A stretch of 53,279 bases of DNA from Bacteroidota bacterium (GTDB lineage: Bacteria; Bacteroidota; Bacteroidia; Bacteroidales; Cfx3-03): assembly GCA_013390605.1 (NCBI GenBank), contig JACAUB010000001.1:2572745-2626023 (forward strand), read 5' to 3'. A program made the position numbers and the translations under genes. Shown here one piece after another: positions 1 through 8,313 of the stretch; positions within the stretch are counted from its first letter, which is position 1; each line of letters opens with the position of its first letter. The notes beneath the pieces were generated by a model. It was not told the DNA's origin. It searched no databases and worked only from the letters and a program-made list of their open reading frames with translations.

Positions 1-541
1 TACAATCAGGTTCTTCATGTAATCTTGTGCCGATACCATGTCCTCCTAAGTTCCTGATTACCTTAAATCCGTTATTTCTGGCAACCCTTTCAATAGCGCG
101 CCCAACCTCAGAAATCTTCACCCCTTCTTTTATAACCGAAATGGCTTCATATAATGCCCGAATTGATGCATCTACCAGTTTTTGTTGATTATTTACATCC
201 TGACCTAAAATAAACGAAGCACCATTGTCGGAATAAAAACCATTTAAGCTGGCTGAAATATCAATATTGACCAAATCACCTTCTTTAAGAACCTTACTGT
301 GAGAGGGTATTCCATGCGCCATCTCATGGTTGATGCTAATGCAAGTACAAGCGGGAAATCCGTATGTTGAAAAGGGTGCAGATTGTGCTCCGAAACTTTC
401 AAGTATCGTCCTTCCGTAATCGTCCAGTTCCTTAGTTGTCATTCCAGGTTTTGTATACGCTTTCATCTTATTCAAAGTAATGGCAACAGCCTCGCTTGCT
501 TTTTTTAATCCATCAAGTTCAATATCGTTACTTATAATCAT
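1..541 (-). CDS. map: Type I methionine aminopeptidase, 5' part only (3' end outside window)
   Basis: The frame reads on the minus strand from an ATG at 541 and is still open at base 1, so about 180 N-terminal residues are visible and the C-terminus is cut by the window edge. Recognisable type I MetAP segments are CISINHEMAHGIPS (substrate-binding His), then GDLVNIDISASLNGFYSDN, which carries the first metal-ligand Asp pair, and GGHGIGTRLHEEPD with the metal-ligand His. Family role: removes the initiator methionine from nascent proteins in the cytoplasm using a two-metal centre. A -7 element (TACCTTTG on the minus strand, 562-569) lies about 20 bases upstream, giving a very short leader. It is divergent from the AraC gene. 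Slightly unusual is the Ala-Ser after the first ligand Asp, but the fold signature is clear. Confidence 0.95.
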   Translation of the reverse strand, partial: MIISNDIELDGLKKASEAVAITLNKMKAYTKPGMTTKELDDYGRTILESFGAQSAPFSTYGFPACTCISINHEMAHGIPSHSKVLKEGDLVNIDISASLNGFYSDNGASFILGQDVNNQQKLVDASIRALYEAISVIKEGVKISEVGRAIERVARNNGFKVIRNLGGHGIGTRLHEEPDC

Positions 542-561
542 AGTTTTAATAAAGTATAGTG

Positions 562-569
562 CAAAGGTA
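562..569 (-). promoter_or_regulatory. -7 promoter element of map
   Basis: TACCTTTG on the minus strand matches the Bacteroidota consensus TAnnTTTG. Transcription would start near 556, about 15 bases before the map start codon. Confidence 0.6.
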
Positions 570-638
570 TTCTTATAAAATCCTCATTCATAGTATAAAT
601 TAGACAAAAAAGCAGAAAGTAAATAGAGAAAGATTCTA

Positions 639-646
639 TAATTTTG
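639..646 (+). promoter_or_regulatory. -7 promoter element of the AraC-type gene
   Basis: TAATTTTG matches TAnnTTTG and ends only four bases before the ATG at 651. If used, the mRNA begins at or beside the start codon (leaderless). Confidence 0.6.
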
Positions 647-650
647 CACC

Positions 651-1475
651 ATGCCGATAAATCATTTAAAAAAGATAATTAAAACCTTTAAAGGGAACAG
701 TGATTGGGAAAGAATAGCACCTTCAGAAAAAATGCAAAAGTATATTGAAGGTTTTTATATTTTTTCGTGTGCTGACATTGAATATAAACAACTGATTTTT
801 AATGATGGGTTCCCTGCCATTATCTTTCTTCCATCCATGACAGACCATGTGAGTTTTCAAATTGCCTCATCTTTGGTAAGGCTTCAAACAGGATGGGTAA
901 ACGGTGGGGTTATGAAAAACATATACATCAATAACCTTAATGCTGTTGATACAATTTTAGTATTGCGGTTCAAATCATATGCATTTTATGACATTTTCAA
1001 TTTGTCACCCAGCTTCTTCAGAAATAAATCAGTTGTATCATTGGGTGATATTAATTTTGACCAATCTATACTTGATAAAATTTATTCAGAGAAAGAAATA
1101 ATCGACAGGATAAGGCAGATAGAATTATACATAGAAAATTTTATGTTTACTCCAAAAAACAATGTGTTGTTTGATTCAGCCATAAGTAGTATACACAATG
1201 CAAAAGGACAAATAACAGTTTCGAATGTCGTTAATAAAATTGGAGTAAATTATAAGTGGTTGGAACGAAATTTTCTAAACTATCTCGGCATAACCCCCAA
1301 AGAATACATACAGCTACAACGGTTTATTTTTGCATATATCAATTTTACCGATAGTAAAACCAAAGACCTAACAGAGATAGCACTTATAAGCGGTTTTTAT
1401 GACTATAACCATTTTCTGAAAGAATTTAAATCATACACCGGAAAAACCCCTCTTGAATATATCAATTTAAACTAA
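651..1475 (+). CDS. AraC-family transcriptional regulator
   Basis: This 274-residue protein has an N-terminal sensor-like region (about 15-150) without recognised catalytic motifs and a C-terminal AraC/HTH_18 DNA-binding region (about 180-270). The second HTH carries the family signature: ALISGFYDYNHFLKEFK followed by TGKTPLEYI. The N-terminal half resembles the DUF6597 type of sensor domain common in Bacteroidota regulators; that assignment is weaker than the HTH. It is divergent from map with about 110 bases between start codons, and the -7 element almost touches its ATG. No adjacent target operon is evident: downstream are comM remnants. The ligand is unknown. Confidence 0.85.
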   Translation: MPINHLKKIIKTFKGNSDWERIAPSEKMQKYIEGFYIFSCADIEYKQLIFNDGFPAIIFLPSMTDHVSFQIASSLVRLQTGWVNGGVMKNIYINNLNAVDTILVLRFKSYAFYDIFNLSPSFFRNKSVVSLGDINFDQSILDKIYSEKEIIDRIRQIELYIENFMFTPKNNVLFDSAISSIHNAKGQITVSNVVNKIGVNYKWLERNFLNYLGITPKEYIQLQRFIFAYINFTDSKTKDLTEIALISGFYDYNHFLKEFKSYTGKTPLEYINLN

Positions 1476-1551
1476 AGATCTATCTTAGTATCTGCTGAAA
1501 AACTCAGCATTCTTTTTTAAAGTTAACATACCAAGGATTCAACCAACGCAA

Positions 1552-1910
1552 CCATGCCCTTGCTGCGGTTATTACAACCATCCGGATACACCCTGTGTAT
1601 ACGATCCGGGATCGGTGCAAAAGTATCTGAACAAAATATCCGGGCCCCTACTCGACCGCATTGACTTGCATGTTGAGGTTGTCCCTGTTCCCTTTAGCGA
1701 ACTGACGAATAACAAAAACGGAGAACAAGCGGTTTATCACTACTAAAGAGAGCCATGCAGAAACTGAACCTCTCTGCTCGAGCCTATGATAAGATCTTAA
1801 AAGTATCACGAACCATTGCAGATCTGGATAATAGCGTTGTAACCAAAACAGAACATATTGCTGAGGCTATAAACTATCGGAATCTGAATCGGGATACTTG
1901 GGGAAGTTGA
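1552..1910 (+). pseudogene. comM/yifB remnant, C-terminal part
   Basis: Two adjacent frames together match the C-terminal third of the Mg-chelatase-like ATPase ComM (YifB). Frame one (1552-1746) has the Cys-rich zinc-site-like stretch CPCCGYYNHPDTPC, then KISGPLLDRIDLHVEV, and ends at a stop. Frame two (1755-1910) has [15 protein letters not shown] and [21 protein letters not shown] and ends at the natural-looking C-terminus. The frames differ, and around 40 codons normally lying between them are missing. One extra Cys in the CPCG motif suggests further drift. The piece directly preceding it in a normal gene lies downstream at 3725-4057, beyond the ATPase gene, so the locus is rearranged. No intact copy is in the window. 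Confidence 0.85.
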
Positions 1911-2070
1911 CAATTATTATTCTCTTTATCAACTTTATCCTTAGCAATCTATCAGTACTCTGATATTTTGATTAGCTGACGATTTATCACGTTTGCACTT
2001 TCTCAGTCATAACGATATGTATATAGTAATCCGCTGAAAATAATTTCAATAAAACCATTTATCTGTGATA

Positions 2071-2124
2071 TTTTAAATTTGGCTTTAAGTAGCATAAAGT
2101 ACGCGCTTTAAGCTAAATTTAAAA
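2071..2124. repeat. Palindrome downstream of the AAA ATPase gene
   Basis: Arms TTTAAATTTGGCTTTAAG and CTTTAAGCTAAATTTAAA surround a spacer of about 16 bases, forming a long imperfect inverted repeat. A close relative lies at the other end of the ATPase gene (3566-3617). Confidence 0.75.
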
Positions 2125-2138
2125 ACACTATGTGTTTA

Positions 2139-3554
2139 TTAATCAAAGAACATATCCATGGTCAGTACATTTTGCACCAGTGATAATGAGTATTCATTTT
2201 GTGTTAATCCAAATGTTGTAACCATGGTTAGAAAAGTTGCTTTGCGCGTGTCTGTTGATTCTCTGAAAGAACTTATCTTATTTCTTAACTCCTCAGCATA
2301 TTTTTTATTGATTGTAAAGTTATTGATGGAAAACTTCATTTCACAGATATTAATCACCCTATCCCTTCGGTCTATTACCAAATCAATCTGCGCACCATTT
2401 CCCACCCATGAAGAGGTAGATGTTTGTACCCCACTGATTCCAAGAGCATGTTTTATCTGTTTTATATGAGCTAGACATACTTGTTCAAATGCATAACCGC
2501 TCCATGCCCTGTGTTTTGGATCGTCTAACCCATTTATCCAGACATTTTCATCAAGCTGACTATTCTCCTTTATGAATTTCAGATAGAACAAGGAATAAAA
2601 ATCAGCTAACTGATAAAGACTGTTTTTTCCTTTTTTACCAAAAGAAGTATATTTTCGAATAAAGCCGCTTTCTTCTAATTCCTTCAGGATTTTAGTGGTA
2701 CTACCTGCATTGGGTAAGTTAGCATTTGCAATAAGTTCGTCACGTGTAAGACCTTTAGCTTTTTTACTTAATGTTTCAATAATAGAAATATGCTTATCTG
2801 CATTATTAAACAACGATCTGTAAAGCACATCAAATTCTGAGGTCAGTAATCCATTTACATTAAAACATAATTTATCAATATTTTGAGTAGCACTAAGACT
2901 GACATCTACCTGATCAAAATAAAATGGAATACCTCCAAAAACCATGTATAACTGGATAATCTGATATCTATCGAATACAGCTCCTCTACTTTTTAGAAAG
3001 AGTTCGCATTCATATAAGGTAAAAGATTCTAATTTCATTCTATAAGTAATCCTATTATATAATCCCCCTGTATTCTGAATAAGCTTATTAATCATCCAGG
3101 AAGCTGCTGATCCGCACACAATGAGTAGGATATCTTTTCTGGCACTTGCCCAGGAGTTCCAAAAATATTCAAGAGCAGAAATAAATCCTGATGTAGCAGT
3201 ATCAAACCATGGCAACTCATCAATGAAAACTATTTTCTTTTTGCTATGACTAGCTTCCAAGACTTCAGTCAATTGCATAAAAGCCGATATCCAATTCACT
3301 ACTTGGGCTTTTTTTTGATCGCTTTTATCGTACTTCTTAAGTGCAAAATTGAAATTAGCTAATTGTTCACGCATATTGGCGTTGGCCATTCCTGTAACAT
3401 AAAAATCAAAAATTCCGTTAAAAGCTTCTCGAATTAAAAAGGTTTTCCCAACACGTCTTCTACCATATAAGGCAACAAATTCAGATTTAGTGCTTTTACT
3501 AAGTTTTTTGAGACTTTCAAGCTCATTTTCACGCCCTATTAATGATGTATTCAT
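2139..3554 (-). CDS. AAA-type ATPase with C-terminal nuclease-like domain (ATPase_2/DUF234 class)
   Basis: This 471-residue protein opens with LIGRENELESLKKL and a Walker A loop GRRRVGKTFLI (about 30-40), followed by Walker B-like IVFIDELPWFD (about 110-120) and a sensor segment IVCGSAASWM. A winged-helix stretch (about 265-310) follows. The C-terminal part has WVGNGAQIDLVIDRRD and INICEMKF, matching the D...ExK core of PD-(D/E)XK nuclease-like domains found in this class. Family members are common in Bacteroidota and archaea; their biological role is not settled. The gene is bracketed by near-identical palindromes and sits between two pieces of comM. The upstream palindrome carries a minus-strand TAAATTTG -7 element, so it is probably both promoter and operator. 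Confidence 0.85.
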   Translation of the reverse strand: MNTSLIGRENELESLKKLSKSTKSEFVALYGRRRVGKTFLIREAFNGIFDFYVTGMANANMREQLANFNFALKKYDKSDQKKAQVVNWISAFMQLTEVLEASHSKKKIVFIDELPWFDTATSGFISALEYFWNSWASARKDILLIVCGSAASWMINKLIQNTGGLYNRITYRMKLESFTLYECELFLKSRGAVFDRYQIIQLYMVFGGIPFYFDQVDVSLSATQNIDKLCFNVNGLLTSEFDVLYRSLFNNADKHISIIETLSKKAKGLTRDELIANANLPNAGSTTKILKELEESGFIRKYTSFGKKGKNSLYQLADFYSLFYLKFIKENSQLDENVWINGLDDPKHRAWSGYAFEQVCLAHIKQIKHALGISGVQTSTSSWVGNGAQIDLVIDRRDRVINICEMKFSINNFTINKKYAEELRNKISSFRESTDTRKATFLTMVTTFGLTQNEYSLSLVQNVLTMDMFFD

Positions 3555-3565
3555 GACTTCTTTAT

Positions 3566-3617
3566 TTTAAATTTGGCTTAAACTATACTTTTTGCACTAC
3601 TTAAAGCCAAATTTAAA
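3566..3617. promoter_or_regulatory. Palindromic promoter/operator upstream of the ATPase gene
   Basis: Arms TTTTAAATTTGGCTTA and TTAAAGCCAAATTTAAA form an inverted repeat around a 19-base centre. Each arm contains TAAATTTG, a match to TAnnTTTG, one per strand. The minus-strand copy (3608-3615) would start the ATPase mRNA near 3602, placing the second arm inside the leader. Confidence 0.6.
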
Positions 3618-3724
3618 CATTACTTTAGCACATACAATGGTTTTAAGTAAATAAATATTGGACAGGGATATTTCAGGGGTAAATTATCCATATACCAATC
3701 CCATCAAGTTAATATACAGAAAAA

Positions 3725-4057
3725 AACCTGCACGAAGCACTCGAAACGACAAAGATCCACTCTGTAGCCGGGAAGATGAAACGACACGACACGTTGGTTT
3801 CAGTACGACCATTCAGATCGCCATACCATACAACCTCAGATATTGCTTTAGTCGGCGGTGGAGGGAATCCACAACCGGGCGAGATTTCTTTAGCTCATAA
3901 TGGCGTTTTGTTTCTTGATGAACTACCTGAATTTAAACGTGGCGTACTTGAGGTATTACGACAACCGCTTGAAGACAGAATCATCACCATCAACAGAGCC
4001 AAAGGAACAGTCGAATATCCTGCCAGCTTTATGCTAGTAGCCGCTATGAATCCCTGA
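3725..4057 (+). pseudogene. comM/yifB remnant, middle part
   Basis: An open frame with no proper start reads through [59 protein letters not shown] (Walker B) and [12 protein letters not shown], then stops at once. This is the central AAA+ part of ComM/YifB. The Walker A region and everything N-terminal are absent upstream. The next expected residues after AAMNP are CPCG, and those are found at 1552, before the ATPase gene. The true order is therefore permuted, not merely interrupted. Confidence 0.85.
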
Positions 4058-4106
4058 AGTTTCATTGCCCATCTATAAAAATAGTACTTAAAGGAAAAAA
4101 AAACAG

Positions 4107-4547
4107 AAAACCATATCCAATAGAATTAAAGACCTATGGAGACCATTTAAACAAAGAAGACTAGATTTCAACCTATATCGATCATTTGTTGCTAAAATGA
4201 TCAACATTACTCCTGAGACAATTACCAATTGGGAATTAAATAGAAATATTCCAAATACATCCTATATCCCAAGAATCATTTCGTTTCTTGAATATTCACC
4301 GATATTTCATCAAAATCCAGTGGTAAATTATAGGGTTCAAAATGGATTAACTCAAAAAGAGTTATCTAAGATTTTTAAAATCGCCCCATCAACTCTTTTG
4401 AAAATTGAAAAGAGAAGGTCAAAAAGGATGAGTGAAGAAGTAAAGATTGGTGTAGATCTTATAATAATTCTGTTGTTTATTAGTAGCTATCAATATAATA
4501 AACAATACAAAACATTGGTTTTTCATCCCCTTTCTATACGGCCATAA
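4107..4547 (+). pseudogene. XRE-type double HTH regulator, frameshifted near its N-terminus
   Basis: The intact frame from the ATG at 4197 gives 116 residues with two HTH segments: the end of the first (ITPETITNWELNRNIPNT) and a complete second one (GLTQKELSKIFKIAPSTLLKIE). Reading the same frame upstream adds KQRRLDFNLYRSFVAKM, the missing first half of HTH one. The residues expected before that, LKTYGDHL, appear in another frame at about 4125-4150, so the gene has a frameshift near 4150. The layout matches small Bacteroidota regulators with LKTLGDHI-like starts. A shortened product from 4197 would lack half of its first HTH, so loss of function is likely but not certain. Confidence 0.6.
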
Positions 4548-4604
4548 GGAGATGCTTTCTTTGATAAAAAAAGAGGACAAGAAATTATTATGTATATTTA
4601 AACC

Positions 4605-5105
4605 ATGAAGAAGAAACATGTATTACTCATTCTTGGATTGTTATTAGCAGCATTTACTTCTAATGCTCAAAAGCCCCGGTATATAAAAACAGATACATAC
4701 GAAGGCGTTGCTTTCCCCATTTACTGGGCGACTAATCCTAAAGAAGTAAAATATGCTTTTTCCCCAACAGATAAGGAGATAGCAACACTGGAAAAAAAGA
4801 TTGCAGATTCGATAAGCGTTTTATTATCAGCTTATGAGAAACGGATGAAAGCTGAGGAAAATGACGATTCTGTAAGGCATTGCGACATTGTAGAAAATCT
4901 TCAAAAATTCAAACGACAGTATTGTGGTTTTTGGTCTAAAGGGGATAAGGTGATAGCCGTAGAATTTTTCCTGAGGGTACCAGAAAACTGGAGAAAAGTA
5001 ATGATTGTACCGGGATTAAGTAGGCGCTGTGAAGCTTTTAGTCTTAATTATTCTATTAAAAGCGGTAAGTTTTTGGCATTTTTCACAGATTTATCCCGTT
5101 TATAA
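4605..5105 (+). CDS. Small secreted protein of unknown function, paralogue 1
   Basis: This 166-residue protein begins with a clear signal peptide, KKKHVLLILGLLLAAFTSNAQ, with a Bacteroidota-typical NAQ cleavage site near residue 21. The mature part starts KPRYIKTDTYEGV and has no family I recognise. It is closely similar to the protein at 5361-5849 across its length (shared signal peptide, PTDKEIAT-EKKI, CDIV-NL-K-KRQY, DLS near the end). The upstream 80 bases are also duplicated, but the position equivalent to the second copy's -7 element reads TATATTTA instead of ending in TTTG, which may weaken this promoter. Role unknown. Confidence 0.75.
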   Translation: MKKKHVLLILGLLLAAFTSNAQKPRYIKTDTYEGVAFPIYWATNPKEVKYAFSPTDKEIATLEKKIADSISVLLSAYEKRMKAEENDDSVRHCDIVENLQKFKRQYCGFWSKGDKVIAVEFFLRVPENWRKVMIVPGLSRRCEAFSLNYSIKSGKFLAFFTDLSRL

Positions 5106-5348
5106 AATAATGGTGGTCTCCCCATTATTTTATAAATAAATCTAATTCTCCCATAGGGGATTAGGGAACTATTCATTCTCTTCATGTTATTTTATTTGGG
5201 ATATATTTATATAATATTGAGCGCCATGAATAATTACAATAGTAGTTATCAATAAATAAAATGAAACATTGACTCTAGCATCCCCTTCCTATACAGCCAT
5301 AAGGAGATGCTTTCTTTAATAAAAAAAGGAGGACTAGAAACTAATCTG

Positions 5349-5356
5349 TAAGTTTG
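5349..5356 (+). promoter_or_regulatory. -7 promoter element of secreted paralogue 2
   Basis: TAAGTTTG fits TAnnTTTG and ends four bases before the ATG at 5361, predicting a leaderless mRNA. Confidence 0.5.
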
Positions 5357-5360
5357 AACC

Positions 5361-5849
5361 ATGAAGAAGAAACAGGTATTACTCATCATTGGATTGTTGC
5401 TGGTAGCATTTGATTCGTATGCTCAAAAGCCACGCTATATAAAATCTGACAAATATGAGGGAGTTATTTTTGCTAAATATTGTTGGACGACTTCTAAAAT
5501 TGCAAAGAATCCATATATCCCTACTGATAAAGAAATCGCAACAATGGAAAAAAAGATTTCAGAATCAATAAGTATTCTATTGACAGATTTTACAGAAACA
5601 CAGAACGAGGTTTTTAAGGGGTCATGTGATATTGTTAAAAATCTTACAAAATATAAGCGACAATATTATGGCTATTGGGCTGATAATGGTGAAAAAATAG
5701 TCATTGTAAATTTCTATTTATCCGTTTCTCAAAAATGGAAAGAGCGAATGTATCCCACTGAAATGGGTGGTTGTAATGAATTTGAGCTCAAGTACTCTAT
5801 TAACAAAGGTAAGTTGTATGATTTTTTTACCGATTTATCTCCTGAATAA
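5361..5849 (+). CDS. Small secreted protein of unknown function, paralogue 2
   Basis: This 162-residue secreted protein has signal peptide KKKQVLLIIGLLLVAFDSYAQ followed by KPRYIKSDKYEGVIF. It shares its whole layout with paralogue 1, including CDIVKNLTKYKRQYYG and a closing FFTDLSPE, and arose by tandem duplication of a unit of roughly 750 bases with its leader. Two Cys positions (in CDIV and near the C-terminus) are kept in both copies and could form a disulfide outside the cytoplasm. No domain is recognised. Unlike paralogue 1 it retains a consensus-like -7 element. Confidence 0.75.
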   Translation: MKKKQVLLIIGLLLVAFDSYAQKPRYIKSDKYEGVIFAKYCWTTSKIAKNPYIPTDKEIATMEKKISESISILLTDFTETQNEVFKGSCDIVKNLTKYKRQYYGYWADNGEKIVIVNFYLSVSQKWKERMYPTEMGGCNEFELKYSINKGKLYDFFTDLSPE

Positions 5850-6385
5850 TTATCAGACACCTTTCAAACAAAAGCTAAGCAAAAGATAACTGCTAGATAG
5901 TATTAGCATATCTCATACCTTATACTGATTAGCCGTTTCGGAACAACCTCCTTCCGTTTCAAATCTACAATTCAAAACAGCCCAGACAATCAGGGGATAA
6001 CCGGGGTAATACTTACCCATGACTCTCATCGCACCTATAGTCACTACAGGGTCGATATAGGGCTGTTACAATCCTAATCCGTCTTCTATAGACGTATCAG
6101 GTACCTATCAAAGATATATTGACCCTATATCAAGGATACCAGCGATGAGAGTCATAGGGTAATTATCGATCCATTAAAGGACGATATTCTATAGATTTAA
6201 GCCCAAATGAATGAATCGCTTTCGCCCAACATTTGAGCTTAGATTTACTTTGATAACAATATATAACATAGATATTATCATGAATAATATCTATTAAAAT
6301 TCGATTTATTTTATGGTTATGTTTTTACATTACCCTCATTTTTAGTATCTTTAGTGTTACTAATGTTTAACCTAAAATATTAATA
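5850..6385. other. Intergenic region with a large inverted repeat
   Basis: No convincing gene is present. It holds an inverted repeat about 160 bases across: a GACTCTCATCGC-containing arm near 6014-6031 returns as GCGATGAGAGTC near 6142-6156, with a second weaker pair around GGGTCGATATAGGG and GACCCTATATC. The rest is A+T-rich. Confidence 0.6.
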
Positions 6386-7084
6386 ATGAAAGAAAACTAC
6401 ACTACAAAAAACCGCCAAAATACTTCCACTATCCAATCCAACCAAGTCCCTGATAAACCGAACGATATTAAAGGCAAAAAGATTGAAAAAAACAAACCTA
6501 TTCAATATCATGAATCTTCTTCACAGGTTAATGAGATCATTGATGGTATTAAAAAACTACCCCTCGACGAATTATCGAGGTTGACAAAAGAGGTAGCTGA
6601 AAGAAAAGCTATTTATGATATCATATTTCAGAAAGATCCCTATTTAAGTATTGCACAGAAAAAAGATCTGGCAGAAGAAATCATCAATAAAGAACATGAA
6701 ATTGAGCTTGACGAAAAGAGGAGACTCCAATTGCTGGAATCTGAAAATGAAATAAAAGCACCACCGACTGAAATGAAAAGTACAAACGGAGCTTTCCATG
6801 ATAAAGCCGAAAGTAAAAGAGATGAAACAGAGAATGGCACAGAGAATATACAATGTCCCGGAAAAATCAGATTGACCGGTAACAATAGAAAGTTTATTAA
6901 CAACTTCGTGAATATGCTAAAAGAAGCAGCTGAATCAGATCCTGATTTATCATTTCAGTGCGATACCGATGCTATTCCCGACATGATTCAACGTTCATTT
7001 GTAAATAAAAACGGTAAGCCATTATCATACAATACGATACGTCAATATATTCCTACTTCTAAAGATACCAGAGTAAAGCATTGA
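6386..7084 (+). CDS. Mobile-element-associated protein of unknown function
   Basis: This 232-residue hydrophilic protein has a disordered, Asn/Lys/Gln-rich N-terminus (about 1-45), a charged, probably coiled-coil middle (about 50-125), and a compact C-terminal region (about 160-230) ending in MIQRSFVNKNGKPLSYNTIRQYI. That closing motif resembles the C-terminus of RteC-like and other element-borne proteins in Bacteroidota, a weak similarity. It is followed by an excisionase-type HTH gene and a primase-helicase gene on the same strand, which suggests a regulatory or replication accessory role. Function not established. Confidence 0.6.
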   Translation: MKENYTTKNRQNTSTIQSNQVPDKPNDIKGKKIEKNKPIQYHESSSQVNEIIDGIKKLPLDELSRLTKEVAERKAIYDIIFQKDPYLSIAQKKDLAEEIINKEHEIELDEKRRLQLLESENEIKAPPTEMKSTNGAFHDKAESKRDETENGTENIQCPGKIRLTGNNRKFINNFVNMLKEAAESDPDLSFQCDTDAIPDMIQRSFVNKNGKPLSYNTIRQYIPTSKDTRVKH

Positions 7085-7261
7085 TAATCAACGATTCTAT
7101 TTGATATATTTTTAATTATTCCTCCAATAATTAAATTTTATAAAAAAATAACTTTATATACAACTGATTATCTGATCACTAAACAGCGTAAAATATATTT
7201 CATTAATTTATTGCTATTATTAAATCATCATTCTATTTTGGCGCTTTAAAATATTCGCGCG

Positions 7262-7636
7262 ATGGAAGAAATTCTACTGTCGAAGCAACAGTACCAAGCC
7301 GTGATAAAACGTCTTGACGAGATAACCGGTAATATCATTACCCTTAAACAACGTTCACGTATCGAGGATGGATACATCGATAATGTCGATATGCTCAGGC
7401 TATTCCAGATCTCTGGTCGTACCGCGCAACGCTGGCGTAGCTCCGGACGACTGCCTTATACCCGGTTTGGAAAGAAACTATACTACAAGGCCGACATTAT
7501 CCTCGAACGGATTAAAATCAAGCCCGAAGTCTCCTTCAAAGGTGAACACCCACCCCCTCTTACTCCCGGCGCTGAAGACATTGACGAAGAGATCACCTGC
7601 AAACGCTGTCCGCTCTTCGAGCTCTTGAATCTATAG
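7262..7636 (+). CDS. Excisionase/MerR-type helix-turn-helix protein (HTH_17)
   Basis: This 124-residue protein has a helical N-terminus (about 1-40), a winged HTH core (VDMLRLFQISGRTAQRWRSSGRLPYTRFGKKLYYKADI, about 40-80) and a Pro/acidic tail. The GRLPYTRFGKKLYY segment is the wing typical of HTH_17 proteins that accompany Bacteroidota integrative elements. Such proteins act as excisionase-like or regulatory DNA-bending factors; no integrase is visible here. Base composition is more G+C-rich than the preceding gene. It is followed by a 680-base gap and then the primase-helicase gene. Confidence 0.8.
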   Translation: MEEILLSKQQYQAVIKRLDEITGNIITLKQRSRIEDGYIDNVDMLRLFQISGRTAQRWRSSGRLPYTRFGKKLYYKADIILERIKIKPEVSFKGEHPPPLTPGAEDIDEEITCKRCPLFELLNL

Positions 7637-8313
7637 TCTTCAGTTCCGCCCTTCATCATCCAAATCCTGCTCTTCGGCCACTTTATCCGGTATTACGAAC
7701 AATCCGACTCGTTACAACGAACTACTTGTTCCGTCGTTTCTCACTTCGCTCGAGATCTCCATGAAGCACCACTACCCCTTAAAAAGGAGATTCCGCGCGA
7801 GGGGTCGAAATGACGATATTGGATACCACCCGATGAATGAACCGGTCGAAGTCGCAACATACTACCGTTAACAAAGAATACCCCTCATCTCATCCGGCAA
7901 ACGGTTCTGAGTTGAAGTCGCAACATACTACCGTTAACAACCATATTATCAACCTGTTTAAAACACACCCGTAACAAGGTGTAGCTGCTGCTTTGCCTGT
8001 ATCCGGACTGTTACTGATTCATAATTCGCGACGGTATCACCAATCGTCCCGTTGATACGCTGCCATCGTAAATTCTTCTTGTTCGATTATTTAGCAACAG
8101 TCTGTTCAGTCGTTCAATGGATATGGATAAGTAATCCGTATCCAAATCATCACTAGTCATTATAAACGAAAACCCGTTAGATGAATTAATCTGGAATATA
8201 ATCAAAACTAATCGATTAGACTTTCAGGCTCGTAGAAGTCAAATAGGTCAACTATCTGATCATCTATCCGTCGAAATTTAATTCATCCAGAGGGTTAACT
8301 AAACCCAATCACT
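7637..8313. other. Non-coding region with direct and inverted repeats
   Basis: Nothing convincingly coding is seen; a 64-codon minus-strand frame (8011-8205) is possible but unsupported. It contains an inverted pair around CTCGAGATCTCC and GGAGATTCCGCGCGAG (about 7748-7803), followed by GGGGTCGAAATGACG, like dispersed hairpin repeats of many genomes, and two exact 27-base direct repeats (7848-7874, 7914-7940). Confidence 0.5.
7848..7940. repeat. Two exact 27-bp direct repeats, 66-bp period
   Basis: GAAGTCGCAACATACTACCG followed by TTAACAA occurs at 7848-7874 and 7914-7940, separated by 39 bases of unrelated sequence. Only two copies are seen and no cas gene is present. Confidence 0.85.

Noticed and set aside
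4419..4619. 66-codon minus-strand frame across the XRE remnant
   Set aside because: It is antisense to a recognisable HTH and crosses the start of the secreted-protein gene.
7848..7940. CRISPR array
   Set aside because: Only two repeats, one 39-base spacer, no cas genes and no third degenerate copy; listed as a direct repeat only.
8011..8205. 64-codon minus-strand frame before the primase-helicase gene
   Set aside because: No homology or start signal is visible; it opposes all neighbouring genes of the element.
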